Part shown: positions 21,916 through 33,639 of the stretch, in pieces
Layout: each line of letters opens with the position of its first letter
Position numbering within the stretch: position 1 is the first letter of the stretch
Assembly (NCBI GenBank): GCA_013054445.1
Contig: JAAMPI010000361.1
Span: 1 to 41,632, forward strand
Origin: Cudoniella acicularis
Taxonomy: Eukaryota > Ascomycota > Leotiomycetes > Helotiales > Helotiaceae
Length of the DNA stretch: 41,632 nt
Reading direction: 5' to 3'
Translations under genes and position numbers: made by a program
The notes under the pieces: model-generated
What the model was told of the DNA's origin: nothing
The model's database searches: none
Seen by the model: the letters and a program-made list of their open reading frames with translations, nothing else

Positions 21916-22400
21916 GGCCCTGCCTCAGTTCCCTATAGAGTCACCGTCGAGACTTCCCAAGGAAATGTGAAAATAATGGCAGAAGCTGTGGTTACAAACG
22001 GCGCAAGTTGTTGGTGGACAGAAAATATCGTCAGATCGGGACTTTTTGATTCCCTTTTCCGGGCTAGAGCTCGGTTACAGGCAAGGCACGAGGCTGAAGA
22101 AATGATCAAGCAAGGGGACTTCTGGTGAAAAATGACTCTTATTAAAAGGATAAAATTATCACTGGAAACTACCTGCAGTATTTTATGAAGATCGATTGGG
22201 TTTGCCGTTTGTTATTTCCAAATGGCCGTCTAATCTTATGTCCGATTCGGCTTTACATATCTCCTTCTCAAGCAGATACGGCACACCGGCTCATTAAGTC
22301 TCCCTATCAAAGTATTCTTTCGGACACAGTATTATTTTAAGGGGAACGTAGGTTGCTATGCTTTAACGTCGCACGGAGGCTAAGTATTTAAAATGGCAGC
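21916..22400. other. Intergenic between carrier gene and IMP2
   Basis: About 485 bases holding the carrier promoter and the IMP2 3' flank. Nothing else recognised. Confidence 0.5.
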
Positions 22401-23045
22401 TCAGTCCCATTGTAAAGCGGTCTCCTTTCGTCCCCTCAGTACTCTTGTCCTCCCTTTGAATTCCCACCATCGTATAGCCCCAAAGCTGCTCCAAGGCCAT
22501 AGCACGTGTGTAATCTTTCCTTGGACGAGATTTAGGGGAATAGGGCCATAATGGTTGCTGTCCAGTGTCTTGTTGCCATCTCGATTATCGCCTTCCACCC
22601 AAATGTGACCAGCTGGTACATCTGCGATGGTGATAGGATATGGTGCACGAGTAACAACCCTATCACCTTCAACAGCGATGACTCGTTTTATTGCAAGTAC
22701 ATCGGGGTGATAAGGACTCCTGTATTGATGTTAGACATGAGACTCCGAAATTGCGCATTTGCGATCATACCAAAATGACACTAGCATTCCCCTTTGCAAG
22801 TGTTTTGTTGGACTCATTTTGTTAACCCAACAGAGGTCTTTTTTATTGCTCTCGTTGAAACCAGTATTGAGGTAAGGATACATTGACGCTCCATTGATCC
22901 TCGTCACTTCTCCTACATGATCATTGAAGAAAATCACCGCAGGTATCCAAGTCCCAAATATGAAAAGCTTGTAACTGAAGCTGCGGAAGAACTGGCCAGA
23001 TTTGGTGAGACGACTGAATGCTGAGAAGATACGATTGCTGGCCAT
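22401..23045 (-). CDS. IMP2: Mitochondrial inner membrane protease subunit 2
   Basis: Two exons (22771-23045 and 22401-22719) joined by a 51-nt intron give about 197 aa. This is the type I (S26) signal peptidase family. Imp2 forms the IMP complex with Imp1 and removes sorting signals from proteins of the intermembrane space. One hydrophobic segment (about 25-41) anchors it. The catalytic Ser is S54 in INGASMYPYLN and the general-base Lys is K103 in VLAIKRVIAVEGD; WVEGDNRDGNKTLDSNHYGP follows as the box E region with GDN and SNHYG, typical of the family. The splice joins VSFW to SPYHPD in frame, the order expected before the Lys box. The ATG at 23045 is preferred over an upstream in-frame GTG. 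Confidence 0.93.
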
Positions 23046-23349
23046 GATGGCCACACCGAATGTGGTTCGATTGACATCCGCTTTGAAGATTTGAGGGTCT
23101 GAAAATTAGTCGCGTAGATTTTTGAAGTGGCCCCAGCCTTGCGAAAAACACGCCGTAGCCTCGCATCTCTAGTAACTCACATTCTCTCTAGTTTAGATCA
23201 CGTAAAATAACAAATTTAGCTCAGGCATGAATTTTATTTTAATCCAGCTCAAGAAATGGCGTCTTGCATCTGTGAGCCATATAGCTCTTCTATGCGCCCG
23301 CAATGCAAATCTTTCCCAGAATGCTTTTGATTACCCCGCCCAAAATGCT

Positions 23350-24436
23350 TTACATCACCTCTACAGCATTTTCATCAGATTCAGACTGACTCTCATCTCC
23401 GCTAACTTCAGCATTCTCCCTCTCTCTCTTCTCCATCAGTGCCTGTAATTCGGCATCGTCATTTTCTGTAACTGCCTTTGGTTCCATCTTCACGATACAA
23501 TTTCCGTTAGCGGCTTCAATGTTCTTCCGGATGTCGACGATAGCTGCTTCTAAAGTCTGAATTCCTACCGCCTTCTCTAAGCATGTGCTAGTAAGGACGT
23601 ATAAGGGTGGCGAAACAAGTTTGACTTTGACTTGATTGTCTGGTGTGTTTCTGGCTTCAGCAGTTCGAAGGGCGGTCTTGACAGCATCGATCCCCTCGTA
23701 ACCAAAACATGTAACCTCAACATCCGCGCGCACTTTCGTAGGTTGTGGTGTTAGACGTTTTCCAATATATGACTTGAGCTCCTCGGAAACCACATCATTA
23801 GGGAATGCAATGTCTTGCCAAACGTCCGGGTTCCTTCACAAGTTAGATCAAGTATAAAATGCAGAGTAATAATCTTACGTTATTGACAACTTGAAAGCAT
23901 CTACCGCATGTCCGTACTTTTTGTTTAGGGGCCATCCAATTCGCTCATAGAGATCTTCGATAGGATGTGATGTCTTTTCGGCAACATGTCGCATGATCGA
24001 GTGTACCATCTTGCTCTTATTATATCTTTCCTCGCACTTGACAATATCTTCTGGCGATACTCTTCGCTTCGAAAGATCGATATATCCTGAATTTCTTCTC
24101 TATCAGCAATTTTGTCTTTCGATGGGTAGCCCCGCATTTGCATACCTTTCTCTTTATCAACCCTGAGAACTACAACCACCTCATTGCGCCCAACTCGAAT
24201 GAGTTTTTGGATACTTCGGATACGACGCCTTGAAAGTTCGGAGAGGAGAATCATGCCGTCGATATTGTCGTATTCGAGCAGCTTGACGTAGGCTCCCATT
24301 TCTGCAATCTAACAAGACTATGAGCACATATGCCTAAGTTCGGAAATTAAATGCTCACCTGCTTCACGTTCACCATAACAAAACTGTCAATCTCGGGGTA
24401 TTTCTCCTCGTAGAAGCGGCAATTCGTTAACGACAT
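23350..24436 (-). CDS. SUI2: Translation initiation factor eIF2 alpha subunit
   Basis: Four exons (24359-24436, 24146-24308, 23879-24086, 23350-23833) give 310 aa, the usual length. The protein is the alpha subunit of eIF2, which delivers Met-tRNAi to the 40S ribosome. The S1/OB domain starts at about residue 15, with [18 protein letters not shown]. The regulatory loop [11 protein letters not shown] carries the Ser (residue 52 counting Met, the classical Ser51) phosphorylated by Gcn2-type kinases. [18 protein letters not shown] is rebuilt across intron 2, which supports that splice. The helical and C-terminal domains follow ([48 protein letters not shown]) and the acidic tail is normal. It is transcribed divergently from NTE1. 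Confidence 0.96.
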
Positions 24437-24903
24437 CTTTGCGTGTGCTGCGCAGCGTGGCGCGTGCCGGGGATGGTGATTTTGAGTTGCGCCTTGTCGC
24501 CGGATTTAGACCAAGCTCTGGTGATATCTCTCGATTTGAGACGTTCGGTAGAGGACGGAGTATAAGTTGCGCAAAGTGGTTGCGACAGCGACGCTTGATG
24601 CTCTCTTTGCTGGTAATGAGAGTCAGAGTCACAAACGAATTTTGGTGGTGGGTTGGTGGCATGTGCGGATTCGGCTAGCGCCGTCGGCCCGAGTGGCTTG
24701 GGAACGCCGCGATTCAAGGTGAGGTCAGTGCCAGTCCAGTGCAGACGCAAATTGTCTGGCTTCGTCTTCTGATCAACACTCTCGGAATGAACAACGGATG
24801 ACCTCGACTCGGGTATCCACGTTTCTCAAATGGGTTTAACATTTGTCCAGAGCTGAACTGCCATTGTGGCGGTCGGTTTTGTAGATGCCATCCGTCCACC
24901 AAA
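24437..24903. promoter_or_regulatory. Shared divergent promoter region, SUI2 and NTE1
   Basis: The start codons of SUI2 (minus) and NTE1 (plus) are 467 bases apart, so both promoters and leaders must lie here. Overlapping frames on both strands (24387-24750) are short and not protein-like. I recognise no specific factor site. Confidence 0.55.
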
Positions 24904-27900
24904 ATGTCACTCTCCGAAACAGTTACCTCCAGCCTCCATAGCTTGGCTAGCTTGTCCAGCAACATGAGCTCGACTTCGACCGCATCATTGGCTCTGGCCA
25001 CGGCCCAGGAAATGGCACAATCAGACGTTCGGCTCTCCTGGCTTGGGAGATTTGGAAGAATGACTTTGTTCTTAATCCAAGTTGTACCGGGGATTTTGTA
25101 TTGGCTGATCACTTTCACCACCATTACAATGCCCACCTTTCTATTTACGCTATTCTCGACGAGTTTGACGTTCACGATGAATGCAACTACATTGTTGGTT
25201 CTCCATAGCACTTTCAGAAACACTCAGACTAATACGTTATGTAGAGCGCTCATCCTCGTTGCCTTCGTTTCGACAATAAGTTGGTTCGTGCGATACCGGT
25301 TCTTAAACATGTACGCTCGGCTGCCACCAGAACCGCAGCGTAAGGAGCCGCAAATAGACTTATATCCAGATACACAGGAGGAGGGCTCGAAGTCTGGGTT
25401 TTCAAACTATCTAGACGAGTTCTTGAGTGCCATCAAAGTGTTCGGGTACCTTGAAAGACCTGTTTTTCACGAACTTACTCGGAGCATGCAAACCCGGAAG
25501 CTCATAGCTGGAGAAACTCTAAACCTAGAGGATGAGAAGGGTTTCTGTTTGGTAGTTGATGGACTCGTCGAGATTTTTGTGAAGTCTTCCCGGGAAGGGC
25601 GCGAATCCGATTCGGAGCTAAATGACTTCCGCCATGATTCCTCAGACAGTGGTGATAACCATCACTTGGGAAACGGGCACCAGGGATACCAGTTATTGAC
25701 TGAAGTTAAGAATGGGGCTCCTATGTCTTCTCTCTTTTCAATTTTGTCACTCTTCACTGAAGATGTCAAGTTGAGACACACAGAAGATGATGATTTGGAT
25801 TCAGTCTCCTCGAGCGCTGGATTTCGGCAGCAACATTTCCCCATGAGTAATGGTTTTGGCCTTGATCACAGGCACCACGATACTCCACCATCCCTTCCTA
25901 CAAGCCCCATATTTGGGTCTGCGAGTCAGCATGGTGAAGCAAAAGCACGGGATCGACGTTCATCAACTATGGCAGGTTCTGCAGCCGGCAGCACGCTACC
26001 AAAAGTACCACCACTATCTCTAGATGTTGATGAAGATCAGCAGAAACCAAAATCGAGGCCAAGAAGGACGCAAACACAATCAGCACATCCTGATATTGTT
26101 GCAAGAGCAACTGTGGACACTACTATTGCAATCATTCCCGCAAGTGCTTTTCGTCGTTTAACACGAGTCTACCCAAAAGCCACTGCTCATATCGTCCAAG
26201 TGATTCTCACAAGGTTACAAAGGGTTACTCTCGCGACTGGCCACTCATATCTTGGATTGACTAGCGAGGTTCTTCGTACGGAAAAGCACATGAATAAATA
26301 CACAACTTATGAGTTGCCAAATTTCCTGCGAGGGGATGCATTGGAGCGTTTGAAAGAAAAGTTTACGAGGGAGAGAGAGAGAATAGGTGCAGAAGAAGGA
26401 AGCAAGGGCATAGCATTGCACAATGCTGCCGCGGGGCGGAGGCGAGGATCTAGCAATAGCCTTCGGAAAGAGGCGACTGTACATGCATTGTCAGCCAGGG
26501 TTTCTCCCGCCGCAAATATGACAACTTTCGAGCAACCCTCTCGCGATATTGGTGCAAATCCTAGCCCTGGTGATCTCCTCACTAATATTCAAATGTCACG
26601 ATCTGGGGGCAGGAGAAGTATTAATATGAGTCAAGGAGCCATTCCTGGCTTTGCACCAGGTCCTGAAGTTTGGCCACACGATAGCCAGAGCCCTCTCACG
26701 CAAAAAACCTTCAACCCTTTCGCCAATACGTTGAATCCACGGGTAACGCTCCATCGCCAGGAATCCGTTGACGAAGATAGCATGTTTCGTGGTTCTATAC
26801 TAGAATGTATTTTCAAAGCCATTGGTCTTACAAATACCAAAAATGCACTGAGAATGTCGGACTCTGTTGAGGCTTCCCCAAGACTTGTCTCCTACGATCA
26901 GAAAAGGCAGAAAGCAGTTTTTACCAGCAATGCTTTTGGCTTCATCGATCCTTACGAGGCAGCTGGTGATGGCGATACCGAATCCATAACCTCGGGGGGC
27001 ATTAGCGTCGGCGGTTATCCGAGTACACAAGGGTTAGCGCATGAGTTGAAAGACGAAGTCGAAATTGTATATTTCCCAAAAGGCTCGGTTCTTGTTGAAC
27101 AGGGAGAGCGCAATCCCGGACTGTATTACGTGATTGACGGTTTCCTGGATGTCAGTGTTCCCGTGGACGACAAATCTGAGTCAACTGTCCTCGGACCCTC
27201 ACATCGACCATCTATGTCCTCAAAATATGTGGATGAGACATTGTCTCCTCTATCAAGAACAAAAACCGCTTCGTCACGGGCCTCTGGCTCAGGTCCACAC
27301 AATTCAAGTGACGGGAAGAGGCGTAAATCGATAGGTCGGAAAAGTTTAGCTTTGATCAAACCCGGTGGCATTGCTGGTTATATCGGCACAATATCATCCT
27401 ATCGCTCATTCATAGATGTCGTGGCAAAGACAGATGTATACGTTGGCTTCCTGCCACGGTCTTCATTGGAGAGAATTGTTGAGAAGTATCCGGTTGTCTT
27501 GCTCACCATGGCAAAACGCCTAACAAGTCTCCTGCCTAGATTGATCCTTCATATCGATTTCGCTCTTGAGTGGGTTCAAGTTAGTGCGGGCCAGGTTATA
27601 TACCATCAAGGCGATGATAGTGATGCTATTTACATTGTTCTGAATGGTCGGCTTCGACTTGTGCTCAATAACGAAGAAGCCGAAATGAAGGTTGTGGGTG
27701 AGTATGGACAGGGCGAAAGTGTTGGCGAGTTGGAGGTGATGACAGAATCTACACGTCCTGCAACTCTTCACGCAATTCGTGACACGGAACTTGCGAAATT
27801 TCCGAGGACACTATTCAACAGTCTCGCACAAGAGCATCCGGGTATTACGATAAAAATATCGAAAATCATTGCTTCTAGGATGAGAGCCTTGATAGAAGAT

Positions 27901-29734
27901 CCAATTTTTGACCAGGGCAAGGAAAAAGTGCAAGGAGCAAAGAGTAACAAAGTTTCCTCTACTCTCAATCTGCGAACTGTGGCTATTCTTCCCGTTACTG
28001 CTGGTGTCCCCGTGGTTGAATTCGCCAGCAGATTGATGAATGCCTTGACACAGATAGGGGCTACAAATGGTGTCACATCACTGAACCAAGCTGCAATCCT
28101 CAACCATCTTGGACGGCATGCATTCAGCCGGATGGGAAAGTTGAAGCTATCACAATACCTCGCAGATCTGGAAGAGAAGTACGGTCTTGTTTTATACGTT
28201 GCTGGTACGTTTTACTTTTTTTTCATTCGTGTTCGGCAAATGATGATACATTTTTAACCCTGAGTTTTTCAATGAAGACTAAAACAAGCAACTCTAATTT
28301 TTTCCTGACTGCCACCCTTAAAATCAGACATTTCGCAATCCCTCGCCGATCTTTAACTAACAAATTTATTCAGATACCAACGTTAACTCACCTTGGACAC
28401 AGACCTGTATAAGTCAGGCTGATTGTATTCTTCTTGTTGGGCTTGCTGAAGGGTCTCCTGCGATCGGAGAATATGAAAGATTTCTTTTGGGCATGAAAAC
28501 TACGGCTAGAAAGGAGCTGGTCTTATTGCATGCAGACAGGTTTTCTCCTCCCGGGACAACAAGAGCATGGCTCAGAAATCGAGTGTGGATCAATGGTGGT
28601 CATCATCATGTGCAGATGGAATTCAGGAGTTCCGTTCCGGTTCACCCTCAGACTAGAAGGTTTGGGCATGCACTGAAGCAAAGGGTTCAAGTTTTGCAAG
28701 CAGAAATCCAAAAGTATACTTCTCGGCGAGTTCGACAAACTCCGCTATATTCTGCCGATACACCTTTTAAAGGCGACTTCCACAGAATAGCCAGGAGACT
28801 TTGTGGCAAGTCAATTGGCCTGGTCTTGGGTGGCGGTGGTGCGCGCGGCATAGCACAAGTTGGCATAATCAGAGCATTAGAAGAGGCCGGCATTCCTATC
28901 GATATTGTGGGTGGAACATCTATTGGCGCTTTCATCGGCGCATTGTATGCCCGTGATGCTGATGTTGTTCCCATGTACGGCCGAGCCAAGAAGTTTGCTG
29001 GGCGAATGGCAAGCATGTGGCGGTTCGCTCTCGACTTAACGTATCCCTCGGCGTCATACACAACTGGACATGAGTTCAATCGAGGAATTTTCAAGACTTT
29101 TGGAAACAATCAGATTGAAGACTTTTGGCTCGAGTTTTACTGCAACACAACAAATATCAGCAAGAGCCGCTCCGAAATTCATACCAGCGGGTATGCTTGG
29201 CGTTATGTTAGAGCATCGATGTCTTTAGCAGGTCTTCTTCCACCTCTTTGCGATGAAGGCAGCATGCTTTTGGATGGGGGATATGTGGACAATCTCACGG
29301 TGACACACATGAAATCTTTGGGGGCAGATGTCATTTTCGCCATTGACGTGGGAAGCCTAGATGATGATACCCCACAGACATTCGGAGACTCATTGTCAGG
29401 CTTTTGGGCGTTTGCCAATCGCTGGAATCCGTTCTCTTCATATCCGAATCCACCTACACTGGCAGAAATTCAAGCACGGCTTGCTTATGTCTCTAGTGTT
29501 GATGCACTTGAAAGAGCAAAGAACACACCGGGATGCCTCTACATGAGACCGCCTATTGATGACTACGGTACGCTAGAATTTGGGAAGTTTGATGAAATTT
29601 ATCAGGTTGGATATACATTTGGACAATCGTTCCTCGCACAGATGAGGGATCAGGGCGTTCTCCCTCTCGTGGACGAGACTGAAGAGAAGAAGGCTCTTCG
29701 AAGAACAATGGCTCCTCGCCGAGCAAGTATATAA
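24904..29734 (+). CDS. NTE1: Lysophospholipase NTE1 (patatin-like phospholipase with cNMP-binding domains)
   Basis: Two exons (24904-28204 and 28374-29734) with a 169-nt intron (donor GTACGT, branch TAACTAAC) give about 1553 aa. It is the fungal orthologue of neuropathy target esterase, an ER phospholipase B/lysophospholipase that turns phosphatidylcholine into glycerophosphocholine. Hydrophobic segments lie at about 45-103 and 113-128. Cyclic-nucleotide-binding-like domains follow: one around 180-440 split by a long Ser/His-rich insert, one around 720-885 ([25 protein letters not shown]), and one around 890-1000 ([20 protein letters not shown]). The patatin domain begins at about 1247, with the nucleophile motif GGTSIGAF (Ser 1283), the oxyanion GGGGARG (about 1253-1259) and the DGGYVDN Asp 1401. 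Length and order are normal. Confidence 0.96.
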
Positions 29735-29932
29735 GGATAGCGGGAAGCCGGAGTTGTAGCTACTTATATAGACAACGCTTAGAATACCTATATAAAAGTT
29801 TTTAGATGTAACGTTTATGGATTACCCGATGGTATTCCAAGGTGGGACGTTGGGATGTATGTAGTGTACACGAGAGTAATAAGTCAGAAGTCCCGTACAG
29901 TATAATGAATATCAGTATATTGCAGAATACTA

Positions 29933-30202
29933 TGTTGAGTTGAGCACGAAGCTCCTATCTAAGAAAAACCTATCACTTATATAGAATACTCCTGCCCTGG
30001 CCCGATGTGCCCGAAGCTCGGCCAGCCTGGCCAAGTGCCCGGAGGCCCGAAGCATCGGTCCATCGTTCCATCACGTGGTTTAGTCACATGATCCTTCTTG
30101 TCAAATAAAGCCTCTTTACCTGCCAAGTAGCATCTCGTATCAGTCACTAGACTGTCTGAGCCTATGGCTGCGTGCTACGCACGTGATAGTGAAACCGTAA
30201 CA
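29933..30202 (+). mobile_element. Probable solo LTR of a retrotransposon
   Basis: A 270-bp block begins TGTTGAG and ends CCGTAACA, giving a short inverted end TGTT...AACA as in Ty1/copia-type LTRs. It holds a TATATAG box near its 5' third (about 29978) and AATAAA at 30104-30109, the order expected in an LTR. Flanking pentamers are TACTA (29928-29932) and TAATA (30203-30207), four of five equal, a possible worn target duplication. It is GC-richer than its flanks. No polymerase gene is adjacent, so a solo LTR is inferred. Confidence 0.5.
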
Positions 30203-30725
30203 TAATATAATAAATATTTAAACTCCGTTCATTTACAAACCTTGTACATGACGACCTTGTAATCTTTCTCAGCAAAAGGTTTAAATTTCAAACCGACTGA
30301 GCAATCGATAAAGTGTTAATAATGCGATATAGACGGCAAGAAATTTTTCTCGCACACAATCAACTCTTCTAAATTTCCGTTGCCTAACCTAGCACTGTGC
30401 CGTTTTCATCTAAGCACCCTATTCTTTCTATTACCACTCAAAGCGCCAAAACTCAAGAGCGACACTTCCTTCCAACCTGCACTCCTTCATCATCCATCCT
30501 TCTGCCGACGAAACTCACCATTGACACGCATCATTGGTACTCACCTTGAACACCTCACAGCAATTCCCCACCTCTCTCACATCACTTTGGATCCCCACAT
30601 AAACACCTCGACTGTCAAGTAAAACCCCTTTGCAACCAGTGCGCCAATATCTTCATTATCGGTTCACTAGCTCAATTAATAACCCGTTCAACACCCTCAG
30701 CACGAGCCGTTTCTCTCAGCCCAGA
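30203..30725. other. Leader/promoter region before the coiled-coil gene
   Basis: AT-rich to about 30360, then pyrimidine- and CAAC/CACC-rich as in fungal 5' leaders. The 80-codon frame starting at 30380 is Leu/His/Ser/Pro-rich and looks like translated leader rather than protein. Confidence 0.45.
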
Positions 30726-31050
30726 ATGGACACATCGGAGCAAGCCAACCGAGAGCTGCTAGCAGTATCTGAGAGAGTGAGCGCGATGTACGACATTTAT
30801 CTCCAAACAGCTGAAGACCAAATTCGAATTTCTACATTGGAAGCAGAAATCGTAGCTTTGAAAGCCAAGCGCGATGAAGATAGGAAAGAAAAAGATCGTT
30901 TGCGGACGGAGAACGCGGGGTATGTTCAAGTTTCAACTACTTTCAAACATGGGCAAATCCAAATTAACAGAAACCAACCAAAGGTTGAAGAAAGAACTTG
31001 AAGAAATACAAGCCAAGGCTAAAGCAGACCGGATGGTATTAAATTTATAA
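30726..31050 (+). CDS. Small coiled-coil protein of unknown function
   Basis: Two exons (30726-30919 and 30984-31050), split by a 64-nt intron with donor GTATGT and acceptor AAAG, give 86 aa. The protein is almost wholly charged helix. It starts MDTSEQANRELLAVSERVSA, then EDQIRISTLEAEIVALKAK shows a heptad pattern, and the spliced end (LKKELEEIQAKAKADRMVL) continues the same heptad style. That continuity is the main support for the intron. No targeting signal or domain is seen. A downstream exon cannot be excluded, because the frame ends in an AT-rich stretch. It could be a short regulatory or scaffold coiled coil, or a lineage-specific gene. Confidence 0.5.
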
Positions 31051-31578
31051 AACTGAGTTTTATGAGCCGCTGGATAGCGATTCTACGTTGGCGGTTTGAG
31101 GTTTGCACTGGAATGAGCTCGCTAATACTAGTATCTTCACATTTAGACCATCATTTTCCACTCATTGCAATCAAAAATCGCTCTCACGTACCTGCAGCCC
31201 ATTCAATTCATCCCGGCCGTATTATATGTCGAGTCACCTTTCAAGGGCTTGAGGAGATTTGGTAAAGTCACGTGGGCTTCCAAGGGTGTGCTGCAGTCGA
31301 GCGGCAGGTGGCGATTTCCGGCGCTTGGCCTTGCCTAAAATAGTTAAGTGAGGTGGATTTGGAAAATACGGCCTCTGGTTGGCCGGTAGGTGCCGACATA
31401 TCTCTACAGCTCCAGAACAAACCTCAGTGCAAACCGAATATGTCAGTACAGTGCATGGAGTACATATTCACTCATATTTCCCCATTACTTGAATTTTGAC
31501 AGCTGCACTTGCAATTTTGCTTTGCTATTTGCTGTATTGAAAAATTTGAAAGCAGAACTCGATATCTAAGTCCTTATC
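31051..31578. other. Intergenic before guanine deaminase
   Basis: About 530 bases with no supported gene. A 67-codon frame at 31062-31265 has no protein character. The stretch should contain the guanine deaminase promoter. Confidence 0.5.
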
Positions 31579-33039
31579 ATGTCAGGCCATACAGCTGGTG
31601 GGAAGAGTCTCTTCCAGGGGACTTTTATTCACAGTAAGAGTCTTGAAGCGCTAGAGTTCTTGCACAATGCGGCTGTTTGTGTAGATGAGAAGGGCGTCAT
31701 TGTCGCGATTGAGAGCGTCACTGGGTTGGACGAAAAGAAGGTGGTTGAGTCGCTCTTTCCTCGCCTCGGTTGGTCAGCCTCAGATGTCTTAATACGCGTT
31801 GCTAAAGAGGGCCAATTTTTCTTTCCTGGATTTATCGGTAGGTTGACTCTTTTGTTCCTGTCTTCCCCTCTATCTAGCAGATAAAGGCTAACAAAGCCAG
31901 ATACACATATTCATGCTTCGCAATACCCCAATGCCGGCATCTTTGGCAAGACCACTCTTCTGGACTGGCTTAACACATATACTTTTCCCATGGAAAGCAG
32001 CCTTGCCTCTCAATCCAAAGCTAAGACAGTTTACACGCGTTGCATCGAACGCACTCTCTCTCACGGCACCACTACTGCTGCATACTACGCAACTATCTCT
32101 GTGCCATCAACAAACCTCCTCGCAGAGCTCTGCTTGTCACATGGCCAACGAGCATTCATTGGACGATGCTGCATGGATTCTCTCAGTCCCGACTACTACC
32201 GCGATGAGAGCGCCGCTTCTTCAATCGCTGATACTAAGGCGACAATTGAGCATATCAAGAAGATTGACCCGCAAAACGCGTTGGTAACCGCCATCATCAC
32301 GCCTAGATTTGCGCCGAGCTGTACCAGTGAATTGATGCATGGCCTGGGTGCTTTGCACAAGGAGACGAATCTTCCTATCCAGACACACATCTCGGAGAAT
32401 AAGAACGAAATTGAGCTGGTAAATAAATTATTTCCAGGTCATGAGCACTATACTGGTGTTTACGACGACCACGGATTGTTGACATCAAAGACGATTCTAG
32501 CACATGGTGTTCATCTTTCCGAGGCCGAGGTAGACCTTATCGTCAAGAAGGAAGCGAAGATCAGTCATTGTCCAGCTTCGAACTCCGCAATCACTTCTGG
32601 AACAGCGAAAGTGAGATGGCTCTTGCAGAAAGGTGTTGAGATCGGCTTGGGAACGGATGTGAGTGGTGGATACAGTGCTTCGATCTTGGAGGCTGTGAGA
32701 CAGGCGGCGCTGGTCAGTCGGCATGTGGCTATGGCAGGCGATGAGGAGGCAAAATTGAGTATTGAGGAGGTGTTGTATCTTGGTACCCAGGGAGGTGCGA
32801 AGGTGGTTGGTTTAGAGGACAAGGTTGGATCGTTTGTGGTTGGTAAGGAGTGGGATGCTCAACTCATTGGACTAGGGAGCGTTGATACGTCTGTCATTGG
32901 AGATGGTGAAGGAAACGTTGATATCTTTGGCTGGGAGACATGGGATGATCGTGTTGCAAAGTGGGTTTACAATGGAGATGACAGGAATACGCTAGCCGTT
33001 TGGGTAAAAGGAAGGCTAGTGCATGAGAGGAAGTTGTGA
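31579..33039 (+). CDS. GUD1: Guanine deaminase
   Basis: Two exons (31579-31837 and 31901-33039) with a 63-nt intron (donor GTAGGT, branch GGCTAAC) give about 465 aa. The enzyme hydrolyses guanine to xanthine plus ammonia, in purine salvage and catabolism. It is an amidohydrolase-superfamily TIM barrel. The splice completes PGFIDTHIHASQYPN, whose HxH (His 89 and 91) is the first metal pair. Other expected ligands are His 249 (LPIQTHISEN), His 288 (ILAHGVHLS) and Asp 339 (GLGTDVSGGY). SHCPASNSAI is the usual loop of the family, and the end of the barrel leads to a small beta domain (GSFVVGKEWDAQLIGL). Length is normal and no key residue is missing. Confidence 0.94.
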
Positions 33040-33639
33040 ACGAGTGTTCGGGTTTTGGAAATTTGGAGCGTGGGCGGGGTGTTTGGATTGGGATTGCGCC
33101 AGGCATTTATGTATCTACGGGATGGGAGTGACACTAGATGGACGGGATTGACGCGATAGACTTTGTACAAGAATACCTTGATCTTTCATGAGTTCTGGGG
33201 TTCAGCAAGTGCTTTGAACGACCCGTTTTACTGCAATAGCATCACTCATCTTTCTGCGTTATTTTACACCACATTATTATATTCTAGCTTCTGGTTATTG
33301 TCGCATCATAGGCTTCCATCAAGAACACAGTACCGCATCAAGGGTCGCGTATGGGCGAAAGCGGGGTGACGAATAACCTACCTCACAGTACGACGCAACC
33401 AATCACATCACCCTCCTTTGCTCAACGCTTACTTTCTTGAGGGATAAACACGCACGCGTATCCAGGCAGCCTTTTCTTGCTTGTGCAATTATAATATACC
33501 AAGATTTCATTTTTGCTATTTATTTGGTAGTTACTGACGTCGTCCTTTTGCCGCTTGACCTGTTTTTCGTCGTATCGTACTATTATTTCGAATTTTATAA
33601 TCGTATAGCGTCAGAGAGCAAAGGAGAGATAGTTGCATT
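33040..33639. other. Intergenic between guanine deaminase and ceramidase-like gene
   Basis: About 600 bases. An ACGCGT hexamer lies at 33454-33459, but with no link to replication genes I do not call it a site. Frames of about 68 codons are not protein-like. Confidence 0.45.

Noticed and set aside
30380..30622. An 80-codon frame before the coiled-coil gene
   Set aside because: Its His/Pro/Leu/Ser composition is what translated CACC/CTTC-rich fungal leader sequence gives.
33454..33459. ACGCGT before the ceramidase-like gene
   Set aside because: A single hexamer about 180 bases upstream of a gene with no replication role; chance is enough to explain it.
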